47,150 nt of DNA. Source: Streptococcaceae bacterium AM104-57. Lineage in GTDB: Bacteria > Bacillota > Bacilli > Lactobacillales > Streptococcaceae. Made by a program: the position numbers and the translations under genes. Where the stretch lies: contig JAQDPW010000008.1 of the NCBI GenBank assembly GCA_027659245.1, forward strand, positions 1 through 47,150. Reading direction: 5' to 3'. Shown here piece by piece: positions 18,615-26,926 of the stretch. Positions within the stretch are counted from its first letter, which is position 1, and each line of letters begins with the position of its first letter. Under the pieces are notes generated by a model that worked only from the letters and a program-made list of their open reading frames with translations, was not told the origin of the DNA and made no database searches.

Positions 18615-18995
18615 CTAGTATTTATCATACAGAGCACTCTGACCCTTGTAGGTCCGAGCGTCTACATAGCGTTTGATATCAGGGATCCATTGATCCAAAC
18701 CACCTTCAGTCTGATAAAATCCCTGATGTTCCATTATTTTTTCAATTTTTCCTTGGAGTTCTTTACACTCCACTCGATTAGTAGACTCTACATTGATTTG
18801 ATAGAGAAAAGTCTTAGCCAGACTAGTATTGCTACCGTGAGCTGTCTGCATTGGAGGTCCGACAGGGATAATGACAATACTCGTCTCGTCATCTCCCAAG
18901 GTATCAGGACGGTCAAATGACTTGATACTAATACCAGATAAAGACTCATCCTCTTTCAAAGCGTTGTAGAGTTCAGTTAATTTGTCCTTAATCAT
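18615..18995 (-). CDS. Tail terminator protein (DUF806 family)
   Basis: One hundred twenty-six residues resembling DUF806 proteins, found just before the tail tube gene and equated with tail terminators (SPP1 gp17 / lambda U role). N-terminal helix KLTELYNALKEDESL, then beta strands (TSIVIIPVGP, TFLYQINVESTN) and the C-terminal WIPDIKRYVDARTYKG. Its start overlaps the stop of the upstream HK97 gp10-type gene by one base. Confidence 0.82.
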   Translation of the reverse strand: MIKDKLTELYNALKEDESLSGISIKSFDRPDTLGDDETSIVIIPVGPPMQTAHGSNTSLAKTFLYQINVESTNRVECKELQGKIEKIMEHQGFYQTEGGLDQWIPDIKRYVDARTYKGQSALYDKY

Positions 18996-19393
18996 TACAA
19001 AAACTCCTGTTTTAACTTCATGCCTACTTTGGATTTGAAGACCGGTTTGCTACCTTCAAAAAAGCGGCGCATAATACCGAAACCACGAGGGTGCCCATTC
19101 TTTGCATAGCCAAATTCATTTAAGTGAATAAGAGTCCAACGAGGACTTTTAAAACCTAATTTAACCATCGGAACACCGCTAGCTGTACCAGTCACATTCC
19201 CATGAACGACCGCACCAACCGTCTTCCCAGTGTCAGCGTATACTCTCAAAGCTATTTTAAAAGAGGGCTCAAACTCCTTGACAGTCTCCCTCAAGACCTT
19301 ATTGACTTTTCTACGAACCACTGGCTCTCCTAAACGAGCCTCGATATTCCTCAAAACATCATCAAATCCTTTTAGATTTGCTCCACTAGACAT
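18995..19393 (-). CDS. HK97 gp10-like neck protein
   Basis: From the ATG at 19393 (GGAGG eight bases upstream) the product is 132 residues; GTG codons nine bases further out are unlikely starts. It has the gp10-like layout: N-terminal helical LKGFDDVLRNIEARL, a basic central segment, then GFKSPRWTLIHLNEFGYAKNG and PVFKSKVGMKL. Such proteins sit at the head-tail joint. The gene overlaps the head closure gene by 8 bp. Confidence 0.85.
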   Translation of the reverse strand: MSSGANLKGFDDVLRNIEARLGEPVVRRKVNKVLRETVKEFEPSFKIALRVYADTGKTVGAVVHGNVTGTASGVPMVKLGFKSPRWTLIHLNEFGYAKNGHPRGFGIMRRFFEGSKPVFKSKVGMKLKQEFL

Positions 19394-19769
19394 CACGACC
19401 ACCTCCGATAATAACTATCAAAAAATCCCGATTGTCAAAATCAGGACGGACATCAATGACCTGCCATTTCTTGCCAACTAGACGGATATCCCCAACTTCG
19501 ACAAAATGCCGACTTTCAGGCTGATAATCTGTCAAAGGGTCACGAATTTTCAAAGTCATCTTAGCTTTCATCGCTTTTCCTGTCGCAATCTCGATGTCTT
19601 TAAAGCTAGGGGAGTAAACTTGCCCCATCGTAGAAAAAGCCTTCTTGTAACTCACATCACGACCATCAACCCCCTCCTCGACTTTAGAAGTATAGAAAGT
19701 CAAGGGGGTTCTCAGGTCTCCATTTTGAGACTCAGGCTTTTTGTAGCGATAACTGGGACGGTTATACAT
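19386..19769 (-). CDS. Head closure protein (phage head-tail adaptor)
   Basis: One hundred twenty-seven residues with the head-tail adaptor pattern: LRTPLTFYT, the central KMTLKIRDP and HFVEVGDIRLVGKKWQVIDVRPDFDNRDFLIVI. It corresponds to SPP1 gp16 / HK97 gp7-type stoppers that plug the portal after packaging. Its start overlaps the stop of the 58-residue gene as ATGTATAA. Confidence 0.85.
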   Translation of the reverse strand: MYNRPSYRYKKPESQNGDLRTPLTFYTSKVEEGVDGRDVSYKKAFSTMGQVYSPSFKDIEIATGKAMKAKMTLKIRDPLTDYQPESRHFVEVGDIRLVGKKWQVIDVRPDFDNRDFLIVIIGGGRDV

Positions 19770-19938
19770 AGTATGGTGATGTTTCAGTTACTTCTGTAGT
19801 TTTATCTTCCCATTCAACAAACTCAGGTAAAGCTGTATTGATTTCGTCAAAACGTTCCTTAGTTTCTTCGAATGTATCGCCCTCTTTGCGGACCATTCCA
19901 GCTTTCAAGTCATAAAATTCTTTTAAAACCTTAATCAT
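19762..19938 (-). CDS. 58-aa head-module protein of unknown function
   Basis: A short frame from the ATG at 19938: MIKVLKEFYDLKAGMVRKEGDTFEETKERFDEINTALPEF... ending TSPYYV. It overlaps both neighbours by 8 nt (ATGATTAA upstream, ATGTATAA downstream), which argues strongly that it is translated. The Leu-Lys-x-Phe-x-Asp start followed by KEGD and E-R-F-D resembles small Rho-N/SAP-like proteins in this place in lactococcal and streptococcal phages. The function is unknown. Confidence 0.8.
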   Translation of the reverse strand: MIKVLKEFYDLKAGMVRKEGDTFEETKERFDEINTALPEFVEWEDKTTEVTETSPYYV

Positions 19939-20221
19939 GTTTTTCCTCCGATTTATAGTTTTCTAGAGACAACGCCATTAAATCACCTTGAAAGTTTTGA
20001 TAGAAAAACTCTACCTGGTCATTATAGACGTATCGTGAACGTTCTAAAATAAGCTCTCTCACTCGTGGATCGCTAGTGTTCTTACTACCGACTAAACTGT
20101 GAATCGCTAACTCAGAACTTTCCAACATACGGGAGAGGTTATCATCCTCTCCACTATGAAAAATTCTCATCCGCTCCTTAAATGCTTTAAGGAGTGGGTG
20201 AAATTCTTTTGTCTCCTCCAT
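19931..20221 (-). CDS. gp6-like head-tail connector
   Basis: Ninety-six mostly helical residues, with LLKAFKERMRIFH followed by DDNLSRMLESSELAIHSLVGS and VRELILERSRYVYNDQVEFFYQNFQGDLMALSLENY. The four-helix layout and place directly after the capsid gene match HK97 gp6-type connectors that form the ring below the portal. Confidence 0.85.
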   Translation of the reverse strand: MEETKEFHPLLKAFKERMRIFHSGEDDNLSRMLESSELAIHSLVGSKNTSDPRVRELILERSRYVYNDQVEFFYQNFQGDLMALSLENYKSEEKHD

Positions 20222-20232
20222 AGGGCAACACC

Positions 20233-21366
20233 TTAGTCCTTACCAAGTTTTAGGGTCCAAACCGCAGCGGTTTTTTCATCATGTGGTTTCCCATATGCAA
20301 ATTGTTTGCCAGTATAAAGATTGAGATCGTCAAAAGCAAGAGTTTGGTCAAAAGTATCAAATTCAATTCCACCACCAATAACTGCATCGTAACGGCCTTT
20401 CACAAAAGTAGTGATTTTACCTGCTTCTTGAGCAATTGATGGAATTACAATTGGATTGAATGGAAGATTTGTTACAAATACACCAAGTCCATTCAGAGTG
20501 GTGAATTGAGTTGTAAAGTCAAGTTCATCGCTCGTATTTACAACGATAACCATGTTTCCACGAGTTACTACAGGTTTCCCATTTGCTTTAGTGGAATGAT
20601 ATTTGTAAATTTCTTTGAATTCATTGATCGTGATGTTAGCTTTTTCTTCAGTCGTCTTTCCTTTTGCTCCAAGAGTTACATCGCCAGATGATGTCTTAGC
20701 ATTGTATGTTGTTTTCCCTGCCGCAACCGTTCCTGTCAAAGTACGGGACAAACCGATTGGTTTTTCATCTCCATCCCCATTCAAAAAGGCTGCTTCAAGA
20801 GCAACAGCGAAAGCTTCTGTAAGCTGAGCAGATACGAAAGAATGAAGCCAACCAGGTCCGAACTTTTCTGTGTCTTTTGGAAGGACAACAAAGGCAGTCA
20901 ATTTGTTCTGAATAGCTTCTTCTTCACCGAATCCAGCAGTCAATTGACCCTTGATTTCATCGTTGATTTTCCCCCAAACTGCTACACCTGTTGTAGTAGA
21001 ACTAAGGAACTTCAAACGAGGGCCACCGTTACGGAGTCCAATATGTTCAAGCAATGGATGTTCTTGTACCATATCTTCAAAGATGCGATCAACTGTTTCT
21101 TGCGGGAAGAACTTTTCAATTTTTCCTGGAGCTTTTTTGTCCAAATTGTTGAAAAATTCACGTTCACGAAGAGATAGTTTTTCATCAAATGGACTTACTG
21201 CAACAAGGCCATCTACTTCCTCACGAGCTGATTTCTTTGCTTCGTCCAGAATGGCGTTAAGCATCTTCTCATAAAGTTCTCCTTGCTTTTCAGCAGGTTC
21301 ATTGTTTGTAACAGCATCCAGAAAGTTCTGACGAGCTGTTTTGAATTCATCTGATAATTTCATCAT
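20233..21366 (-). CDS. Major capsid protein, HK97 fold
   Basis: The 377-residue protein starts with a helical scaffolding-like delta segment (about 1-90, rich in E and K), followed by the HK97 core. Visible parts are VDRIFEDMVQEHPLLEHIGL, the E-loop-like KLTAFVVLPKDTEKFGP, TEAFAVALEAAFLNGDGDEKPIG (a family hallmark) and the P-domain end YDAVIGGGIEFDTFDQTLAFDDLNLYTG. It lies downstream of the ClpP-type protease that would remove the delta segment. Confidence 0.93.
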   Translation of the reverse strand: MMKLSDEFKTARQNFLDAVTNNEPAEKQGELYEKMLNAILDEAKKSAREEVDGLVAVSPFDEKLSLREREFFNNLDKKAPGKIEKFFPQETVDRIFEDMVQEHPLLEHIGLRNGGPRLKFLSSTTTGVAVWGKINDEIKGQLTAGFGEEEAIQNKLTAFVVLPKDTEKFGPGWLHSFVSAQLTEAFAVALEAAFLNGDGDEKPIGLSRTLTGTVAAGKTTYNAKTSSGDVTLGAKGKTTEEKANITINEFKEIYKYHSTKANGKPVVTRGNMVIVVNTSDELDFTTQFTTLNGLGVFVTNLPFNPIVIPSIAQEAGKITTFVKGRYDAVIGGGIEFDTFDQTLAFDDLNLYTGKQFAYGKPHDEKTAAVWTLKLGKD

Positions 21367-21383
21367 GTTTAAATTTTCCTTTC

Positions 21384-22103
21384 TTAAAATGCAAAACGAC
21401 CGAAACCACTAGGCTCAGCCGCTTTCTTATTTTCGGTTTTCACTTTTTCTGCCTCATGCTCTGCCAGTTTTTGAGCCACTAGCTCAGCAATCTTGTCTAC
21501 ATCAGGAGTCATAGTAGCCTGCATCCGCTCGATAAAGTCTTGTGGGATCATTGGCGTTTCACTCGCTACTAAGAGTGGCGCAACCTCTTGCGCAAACATC
21601 ACCTTATCCGCAAAACCATTCTCAACAGCTGCTTCCGCGTCAAACCAAGTAGTCTGATTCATCAGTTCCAACAAGTCAGGCAAAGCTTTTCCTGTCTTGT
21701 GGACATAAGCACTCGCAATAGACTTGTTAAACCCTTTTAGCACAGTTGCCTCATGCTCCAGAGCGTTATGATCTCCATAAACGCCAGAGGATACATTATG
21801 AATCATAATTTGAGCAGTTGGGCTGATTTCAACAGAATCACCGGCCATAGCAATGACACTAGCAGCGCTTGCTGCAATACCTACTATTTTGACAGTTACT
21901 CGACCAGAGTAAGCTCGCAAAGCTGTGTAGATTTCGCTACCAGCGTAGACATCTCCACCACCAGAGTTAATATGAATTTCTACATCTTCTCCAGTTTCCG
22001 GTAATACAATGTCTTTTGGTGCAGTAGCTTCCCTCTCAAATAACTCGTAGATCCACTTGCTGTTATTTGAGATAATTGTTCCTTTAATTGGAATTACCTT
22101 CAT
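21384..22103 (-). CDS. ClpP-related head maturation protease
   Basis: A serine protease of the ClpP/S14 clan, 239 residues. Signatures: VEIHINSGGGDVYAGSEIYTAL, the nucleophile region GIAASAASVIAMAGD and the histidine in IMIHNVSSGVYGDHNAL. It processes capsid subunits during head assembly. The C-terminus (EHEAEKVKTENKKAAE) is charged. The start overlaps the portal gene by 20 bp with GGAGG upstream. Confidence 0.92.
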   Translation of the reverse strand: MKVIPIKGTIISNNSKWIYELFEREATAPKDIVLPETGEDVEIHINSGGGDVYAGSEIYTALRAYSGRVTVKIVGIAASAASVIAMAGDSVEISPTAQIMIHNVSSGVYGDHNALEHEATVLKGFNKSIASAYVHKTGKALPDLLELMNQTTWFDAEAAVENGFADKVMFAQEVAPLLVASETPMIPQDFIERMQATMTPDVDKIAELVAQKLAEHEAEKVKTENKKAAEPSGFGRFAF

Positions 22104-23238
22104 CTTCTTTTTTACCTCCTTTCTCTATTTCCTTACCAATCTGATAATTTTTAGTCATGACTGGTTTGTCACCCCAAGGAACCGCCTCTAGTCCTAGCTC
22201 CGCTCGGACTTCATTGATTAGCATTGCTCCAGAGGAAATTAACTTATCAATGTTTTCAGCCAAAGCAAACTTATCCCTCTGACCTTCCCCGATAATGACA
22301 AAGAAACGTTCCCCAGCATAAGCATCAGGACCAACCATGGCATGATTTAACCCGTCAGATACCTTCTTCACTAGAGATTTATAGCAGTAACTAGTAAACA
22401 TTTTCTGACTGTTTTCTAGATTAGCCATATCCCCGTGCATCAATGCAGTTGGAATACCCAATATATCAGCAACCTCATCATCAAATTGCCTTCGAAGTTT
22501 TTTCAACTCATCAACGGACAGATTTGCAGTTCCGACTGTATTGGTCAATTCGTTATAATCAAAACCATTCTGAGCTGGAACAATGGCTACAGTCTTTGTA
22601 GTAAAAGACTTGAAAAGACCGTCAGCATATTCTTTCATCTGCTTAAATCTTTCTTCGTTAAAGGTACCGTTTGTCTTAGTGTTAAGAATGCCCCGAATCT
22701 GATTATTACGACCCAAGGCCTCGACCAAGCGACTATGTAGCTTTTCATAGTCTGCAAATAAGTCGCTCATGTATTCTTGCAGTCGATTATTGTTATACTG
22801 CAAAAAAATCACATCACTCATAGCAAACTTTCGCTGAAACGTATAGTCTCGCACAGATACCATTTCAAAAGTATCATCATAGACTGCATATCGTTTTCGA
22901 GTGAAGCTATCGGCGACTAATAGTTGATCATCATCTGACAAGATAATGAGTACTTCATTTTTCGTCAATAGACGATAAATCACCTTTTGCCAAAATTCTG
23001 AAGCAGACTCATTGCGATTCGGACGGACATTTAAAAGATAATCCCAATTAGAGCGTTCGTGCTTGTTTTTGACCATGTAGCGAAACTCAGACTTTGCAAA
23101 GATACGAGCTACAAATTCAGCTGATTTATCTACAGCTAAACTTTTGAGATAAAGACTCCCAAAAATTCGCTCTAAATCATCAAAATCAAAACCAGTAATC
23201 ACTTCCTTCCGAGCTTTGAAAATATCAAGCCACCCCAT
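22084..23238 (-). CDS. Portal protein, HK97 family
   Basis: A 384-residue HK97-type portal: WDYLLNVRPNRNESASEFWQKVIYRLLTKNEVLIIL, the crown/clip region, the wing LKKLRRQFDDEVADILGIPTALM and the C-terminal INEVRAELGLEAVPWGD. The dodecamer is the DNA entry and exit channel. GGAGG stands eight bases before the ATG. An accessory cassette ending in a terminator separates it from the terminase gene. Confidence 0.93.
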   Translation of the reverse strand: MGWLDIFKARKEVITGFDFDDLERIFGSLYLKSLAVDKSAEFVARIFAKSEFRYMVKNKHERSNWDYLLNVRPNRNESASEFWQKVIYRLLTKNEVLIILSDDDQLLVADSFTRKRYAVYDDTFEMVSVRDYTFQRKFAMSDVIFLQYNNNRLQEYMSDLFADYEKLHSRLVEALGRNNQIRGILNTKTNGTFNEERFKQMKEYADGLFKSFTTKTVAIVPAQNGFDYNELTNTVGTANLSVDELKKLRRQFDDEVADILGIPTALMHGDMANLENSQKMFTSYCYKSLVKKVSDGLNHAMVGPDAYAGERFFVIIGEGQRDKFALAENIDKLISSGAMLINEVRAELGLEAVPWGDKPVMTKNYQIGKEIEKGGKKEDEGNSN

Positions 23239-23288
23239 GTTGCAACCTCCTTTCTTTTATTTTCTGCCGACCACCCGCCCAAAATTAA

Positions 23289-23308
23289 AAGCACCCTTTC
23301 GAGTGCTT
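23289..23308 (-). terminator. Terminator closing the HIRAN cassette
   Basis: On the minus strand AAGCACTC, loop GAAA and GGGTGCTT form an 8-bp stem with one G-U pair, followed by TTAATTTT. It lies 17 bp after the HIRAN-protein stop and before the portal RBS. Confidence 0.8.
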
Positions 23309-23325
23309 ATATTATGCTACTTCTG

Positions 23326-24066
23326 CTAATCCTTTTTCTTGATTTTTAAATTCAAATCATATCTAATAGGTAACCGTTTAAATCGATCATTTATATCATA
23401 CCCCATACCTCCAGAAATTTTGACTTCACCACCTATGATATAGTTATTTTTATCCAAGTACTTCTTTAACATTTTATTACGTTTTCGTGAAATATAACCA
23501 ATAAAATAACCTTCAACAATAACTTTAATAGCATTGCTATCAACTTGATTTTCTGGCTCAGCCACCAATTCAAAATTAGAAGTAGTGATAGTATCCCAAT
23601 ATTCGTCATAAGTAGAATAGTCTACTTCCAATAATTCTTCAAACGGTTTATTCCTATCTGGTCTATAGTTAGTTCCAACAACAAATACCTCGTCAAGAAA
23701 TTTATAAAGTTTTTTCTCCTCATTCTTTTTAAGTTCCTCTTGCTTTCTGTTATCCTCTTCTAACCACTCTTGTTTCTTTTTCTCTATTTCACATTCCAAG
23801 TCTGTACAACGTTGTTCCAACCAACTAACTCTCTCGCTTTTTTGATTAGAAGCACCAATTATTCCTAAGATGGACAGAAAAGCTAATATAAGACCAAAGA
23901 ATTTAACAAAAAAACCAGAAAGTATAAAAATCATAAAAATACTTATAAAAAGAAAAATCACTGAAATCATCTGACCAGGAGTCATACCTGATTTTAAATC
24001 ACCGATTTCCTTATTTGCTTTAGCTATTTCATTCTCCAATTCAAGTAATTGTTCCTGCCTGTTCAT
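23326..24066 (-). CDS. Membrane-anchored coiled-coil protein with C-terminal HIRAN domain
   Basis: From the ATG at 24066 (AGGAG eight bases upstream; a TTG further out is unlikely) the product is 246 residues. Order: coiled coil about 1-30 (LLELENEIAKANKEIGDL), two membrane segments about 36-75, a second coiled coil about 80-125 (LEQRCTDLECEIEKKKQEWLEE) and a HIRAN domain from about 130. The last is shown by FVVGTNYRP, FELVAEPENQVDSNAIKVIV and GYFIGYISRKRNKML. HIRAN domains bind DNA ends or stalled forks in Rad5-like proteins and occur alone in bacterial accessory genes. With its own promoter and terminator between terminase and portal, it is a classic moron. A defence or exclusion role is a guess. 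Confidence 0.75.
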   Translation of the reverse strand: MNRQEQLLELENEIAKANKEIGDLKSGMTPGQMISVIFLFISIFMIFILSGFFVKFFGLILAFLSILGIIGASNQKSERVSWLEQRCTDLECEIEKKKQEWLEEDNRKQEELKKNEEKKLYKFLDEVFVVGTNYRPDRNKPFEELLEVDYSTYDEYWDTITTSNFELVAEPENQVDSNAIKVIVEGYFIGYISRKRNKMLKKYLDKNNYIIGGEVKISGGMGYDINDRFKRLPIRYDLNLKIKKKD

Positions 24067-24120
24067 GAGTCCATCTCCTAATCCTATTAGCAAAATAATA
24101 TTGCACTAAATATCAGAACT

Positions 24121-24149
24121 AGTATATCAAAAAACAGAGCTACATTCAA
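24121..24149 (-). promoter_or_regulatory. Promoter of the HIRAN cassette
   Basis: On the minus strand TTGAAT, 17 bp, TATACT, starting 18 bp after the terminase stop. The start of the spacer reads TGTAGCTC, sharing seven bases with the TGTAGCTACA operator of the RHH cassette in nearly the same position relative to the -35. Confidence 0.6.
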
Positions 24150-24167
24150 TTACAATAATGTCATTGC

Positions 24168-25808
24168 CTAAAACTCCCAATCCTCTAACATGTCAAGGAA
24201 TTCCCCAACGTTCGACTCTTGCACCAACTCCCTCTTGTAAAGAGCAGCAATTAAGGCATGGAACCCATCCGTCTTTCTTCTGACAGGCTCTTTCTTCAAG
24301 AAACGCTTATTGCCATCCTTGTCCTCTTTGACGTAGGTATTATCTGTATACCAGATCATAGAGTTGTCATTTCCAAAGATAAATCGCTCATTAGCAAATC
24401 CATCTTCAATAGTTGGCGCAACCTTAGATTGAATAGCCCCAGGATTGCGCAAGAACTCATAGTCAAAGCCAGCCTCTTCCAAAAGCGGTTTTAACAAGTC
24501 CATTCTGAAACCATCAGCACATACAAGTTCAATCTGATAGTCTTTGCTCCATTCGTTCAATTTTTCAACCAATAAACGAGGGTCAATACTAGGGCCGTCC
24601 ACAATTGTGAATAAGCCTCTATCTGCCCATTCCTGAATAGGGGCTTTCAGCTTAAAAGCTTTTAAAAATGATTTTCGTGCAAATGAATGTTGCTTCCAGA
24701 TGAACTCATCACCATTTTTGAAGAGCAAACCAACACTCGCAAAGTCTCGGATACTCGCATAGTCAAATCCAGCCACACATGACCGACCTTTCAAGTCAAT
24801 ACCAGGAGACCGCAAACAAGCAACTAATTTTTCTCGAGAAGTCACATCTTTCTCAAGGTCTGCTTCAGGAAGGTTCATCCGTTTAGTCATGAACTCCTGA
24901 CGGCCAGACGGTTCCAACTCAAGATCATCATAGTCAGCCTTGGTTCTTGCAAGCAACCTCTTAGCGTAAGGAGTGCTTTCATCCAACATCGGATTTGCCT
25001 TTGGCCAGTTCTTCATGTCATCCACCTCATCCGCACTATCAAGCTTGCAGATGAAAGGAAAGAGCCTGAAATCATCAACCTCTCCATTCAAGATTTGCAT
25101 AGACTTCTCTATCAGCTTGTCATAGAAGCCCTCGCGCACATAACCATTCGTCCCGTTGTAGAAAGTCCGAGCATGAGCGATTTTCCCAAGACCAGACCTT
25201 TGAACCTTCACAGCCTTATCATCTTCAAACTGGTGAATCTCATCAAACTCAAGACAACCATCACGAGCAGAGTCCATAGTCTTCGGATTATTCGTCCGAA
25301 AAGAAAAGACCGAGTTGTTCGCTCGACCTGTAATTGACATTTTAGTTAGATAGAAATGGTCCTCAAGACCTCGCCTTTGAATGGTCTCATAGACTTCCTC
25401 AAAAGAGACCTTCCCCTGTTTCTCAGAGTTAGCAGTGATAGTCACATCATAATCTCGGATAGGGTAGATAGGACTGATAAAGAACGAAGACCTGGCAGAC
25501 ATGAAACCATTCTTACCACCACCACGAGCAAGAGTGTATAGATACTCGTCAAAGTGTGGCTCCCCGTCTTCCTTCCGAAAAAGGAAAATGAAAGGAGTCA
25601 AGAAAAGCTGGTACTTTGCTAAAGGGAAAAAGTTCTTTTCCGCAAAACGAATGAACTTATCAATCAAGTCATTATCAAAATATAAATCATCACGAGGGTA
25701 GATTTTCTCTTTGATGATTTTAAACAGCAACTTCCTTTCCTTGTTGACAACAATTTCTCCACGTTCGGCCATTTTGATGTAATCATCAACCAACGGATGA
25801 GAAATCAT
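24168..25808 (-). CDS. Terminase large subunit
   Basis: The 546-residue packaging motor has an ATPase half with a Walker A-like LARGGGKNGFMSA and Walker B CLEFDEIHQFED, then motif III around YNGTNGYVREG. The nuclease half has VAGFDYASIRDFASVGLLF, CADGFRMDLLKPLLEEAGFDY and the final acidic KTDGFHALIAALYKREL. It resembles the Terminase_1 group of HK97-like cos phages. It overlaps the small-subunit gene by 4 bp. Confidence 0.94.
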   Translation of the reverse strand: MISHPLVDDYIKMAERGEIVVNKERKLLFKIIKEKIYPRDDLYFDNDLIDKFIRFAEKNFFPLAKYQLFLTPFIFLFRKEDGEPHFDEYLYTLARGGGKNGFMSARSSFFISPIYPIRDYDVTITANSEKQGKVSFEEVYETIQRRGLEDHFYLTKMSITGRANNSVFSFRTNNPKTMDSARDGCLEFDEIHQFEDDKAVKVQRSGLGKIAHARTFYNGTNGYVREGFYDKLIEKSMQILNGEVDDFRLFPFICKLDSADEVDDMKNWPKANPMLDESTPYAKRLLARTKADYDDLELEPSGRQEFMTKRMNLPEADLEKDVTSREKLVACLRSPGIDLKGRSCVAGFDYASIRDFASVGLLFKNGDEFIWKQHSFARKSFLKAFKLKAPIQEWADRGLFTIVDGPSIDPRLLVEKLNEWSKDYQIELVCADGFRMDLLKPLLEEAGFDYEFLRNPGAIQSKVAPTIEDGFANERFIFGNDNSMIWYTDNTYVKEDKDGNKRFLKKEPVRRKTDGFHALIAALYKRELVQESNVGEFLDMLEDWEF

Positions 25809-26143
25809 AACAGATCACTTCCAGACGTAGGTTTCTCAACAGGAGAGTTTTCAACCTCAAAATCAAACGACCGCTCAATAGCCAAAAGCTGATTGCTTGT
25901 TGTGTTGATTTCCTTGATGAGAGAATTCGCTTTTTGGAATCTCTGTTGCCCATTGTGAACAGTGATGACCAATCCGTCTTCATGAAGTTTAGCTTTCAGC
26001 TCATACAGCAATCTGACAAGATAAAGATATCGATTCACTTTTTCGTACTGGATCGCATCCTTTTTTCTAGGACTAAAATAGCCGATTTTAGAAAGTAGCT
26101 GATTTTCTAATTCTTTTATATTTTTTTCTGAGTATTCTTCCAT
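25805..26143 (-). CDS. Terminase small subunit, P27-like
   Basis: One hundred twelve residues, helical, with YEKVNRYLYLVRLLYELKAKLHEDGLVITVHNGQQRFQKANSLIKEINTTSNQLLAIERSFDF. This is the P27-type small terminase pattern, including the conserved stretch NGQQRxxKxNP-like. It recognises the packaging site and recruits the large subunit. It lies next to a G/C-tract region that probably contains cos. Confidence 0.82.
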   Translation of the reverse strand: MEEYSEKNIKELENQLLSKIGYFSPRKKDAIQYEKVNRYLYLVRLLYELKAKLHEDGLVITVHNGQQRFQKANSLIKEINTTSNQLLAIERSFDFEVENSPVEKPTSGSDLL

Positions 26144-26149
26144 TACCCC

Positions 26150-26260
26150 CCACCCCCTTTAATTTTTCGTTAAAAATTTGGACAGTCGAGTGCAGACCGC
26201 TTACCGACATCTTTGAAAATTTCCGATTTTTTTGACCGGGGGGTATTTAAGGTTCGTTCA
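26150..26260. other. Probable cos/packaging region
   Basis: The gap between HNH nuclease and small terminase holds runs ACCCCCCACCCCC (26145-26158) and GACCGGGGGGTATTT (26236-26250) in otherwise AT-rich DNA, and an inverted repeat AATTTTT/AAAAATT (26161-26178). HNH-cos-terS-terL is the usual order in HK97-like cos phages. The exact nick positions are not determined. Confidence 0.45.
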
Positions 26261-26261
26261 C

Positions 26262-26558
26262 CTAACCCCACCATTCATCTTTTCGGAAATTTCTGTCATT
26301 CTTATCAAAACGATCATGCCTCTTATTATGACATGCTTTGCACAGTGTTCGTAGATTATCGATATCAAGCGCAAACTCTGGATAGAACTCTAGTTCCTTG
26401 ATGTGGTCAACCTCTAGGTTCTCTCTAGTGACTTTGCCTTCGTCTTTGCACCAAACACATTCATTGTGATCACGTTCAAGTGCTAACTTACGAAGCGCTC
26501 TCCATTCACTGGAATTGTAAAATTGGTTGCGTTCTTCTCGAGTTGAAACTTCAATCAT
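26262..26558 (-). CDS. HNH endonuclease of the packaging module
   Basis: A 98-residue HNH nuclease like HK97 gp74, which is needed with terminase for DNA packaging. Motif order: YNSSEWRALRKLALERDHNECVWC with CxxC, LEVDHIKELEFYPEFALDIDNLRTLCKACHNKRHDRF with the catalytic DH, N and H and the second CxxC. The start overlaps the stop of the upstream 68-residue gene as ATGA. It is a virion-morphogenesis gene and not a homing nuclease. Confidence 0.93.
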   Translation of the reverse strand: MIEVSTREERNQFYNSSEWRALRKLALERDHNECVWCKDEGKVTRENLEVDHIKELEFYPEFALDIDNLRTLCKACHNKRHDRFDKNDRNFRKDEWWG

Positions 26559-26761
26559 TTGATTATTGATGTTGATACTTTGAGCTCGAATGTATTTAGC
26601 TTCTCAATACAATTGTTCAAGTGTTCGATTGCTTCACAACATTCTTGAGTTAACTCTTTTAATTCTGAGCGATTTTCAATTTCGACTCCAACTACAATTT
26701 TTCCTAATGGTTTTTGTTTAGTGGTTCTTTTATTAAAAAGTCTTTTAATAATACCTTTCAT
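26555..26761 (-). CDS. 68-aa phage protein of unknown function
   Basis: Begins MKGIIKRLFNKRTTKQKPLGKIVVGVEIENRSELKELTQECCEAIEHLNNCIEKLNTFELKVSTSIIK. A basic N-terminus is followed by one strand and two helices with a Cys-Cys pair. AAAGGAG precedes the ATG, and the stop overlaps the HNH start. It is probably the first or second gene of the late operon proper. No family recognised. Confidence 0.75.
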   Translation of the reverse strand: MKGIIKRLFNKRTTKQKPLGKIVVGVEIENRSELKELTQECCEAIEHLNNCIEKLNTFELKVSTSIIK

Positions 26762-26810
26762 AACTGTGCAATCTCCTTTGTTTTTACTCTTTCAATTCCT
26801 TGTTTTACAT

Positions 26811-26840
26811 ATTCTAGTGAATTCGCTGCATGAGTTTCAA
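26811..26840 (-). promoter_or_regulatory. Candidate second late promoter
   Basis: On the minus strand TTGAAA, 18 bp, TAGAAT, about 50 bp before the 68-residue gene. Positions 26762-26926 contain no supported gene and otherwise AT-rich sequence, so a promoter is plausible here, but the match is moderate. Confidence 0.35.
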
Positions 26841-26926
26841 CTTAGATTTATCAAGCGTTTATCTCGCATGTGTAGAATGAAATCATCATAACCTTAAAAC
26901 AATGAATTGATGTTAAAATAAAAAAA

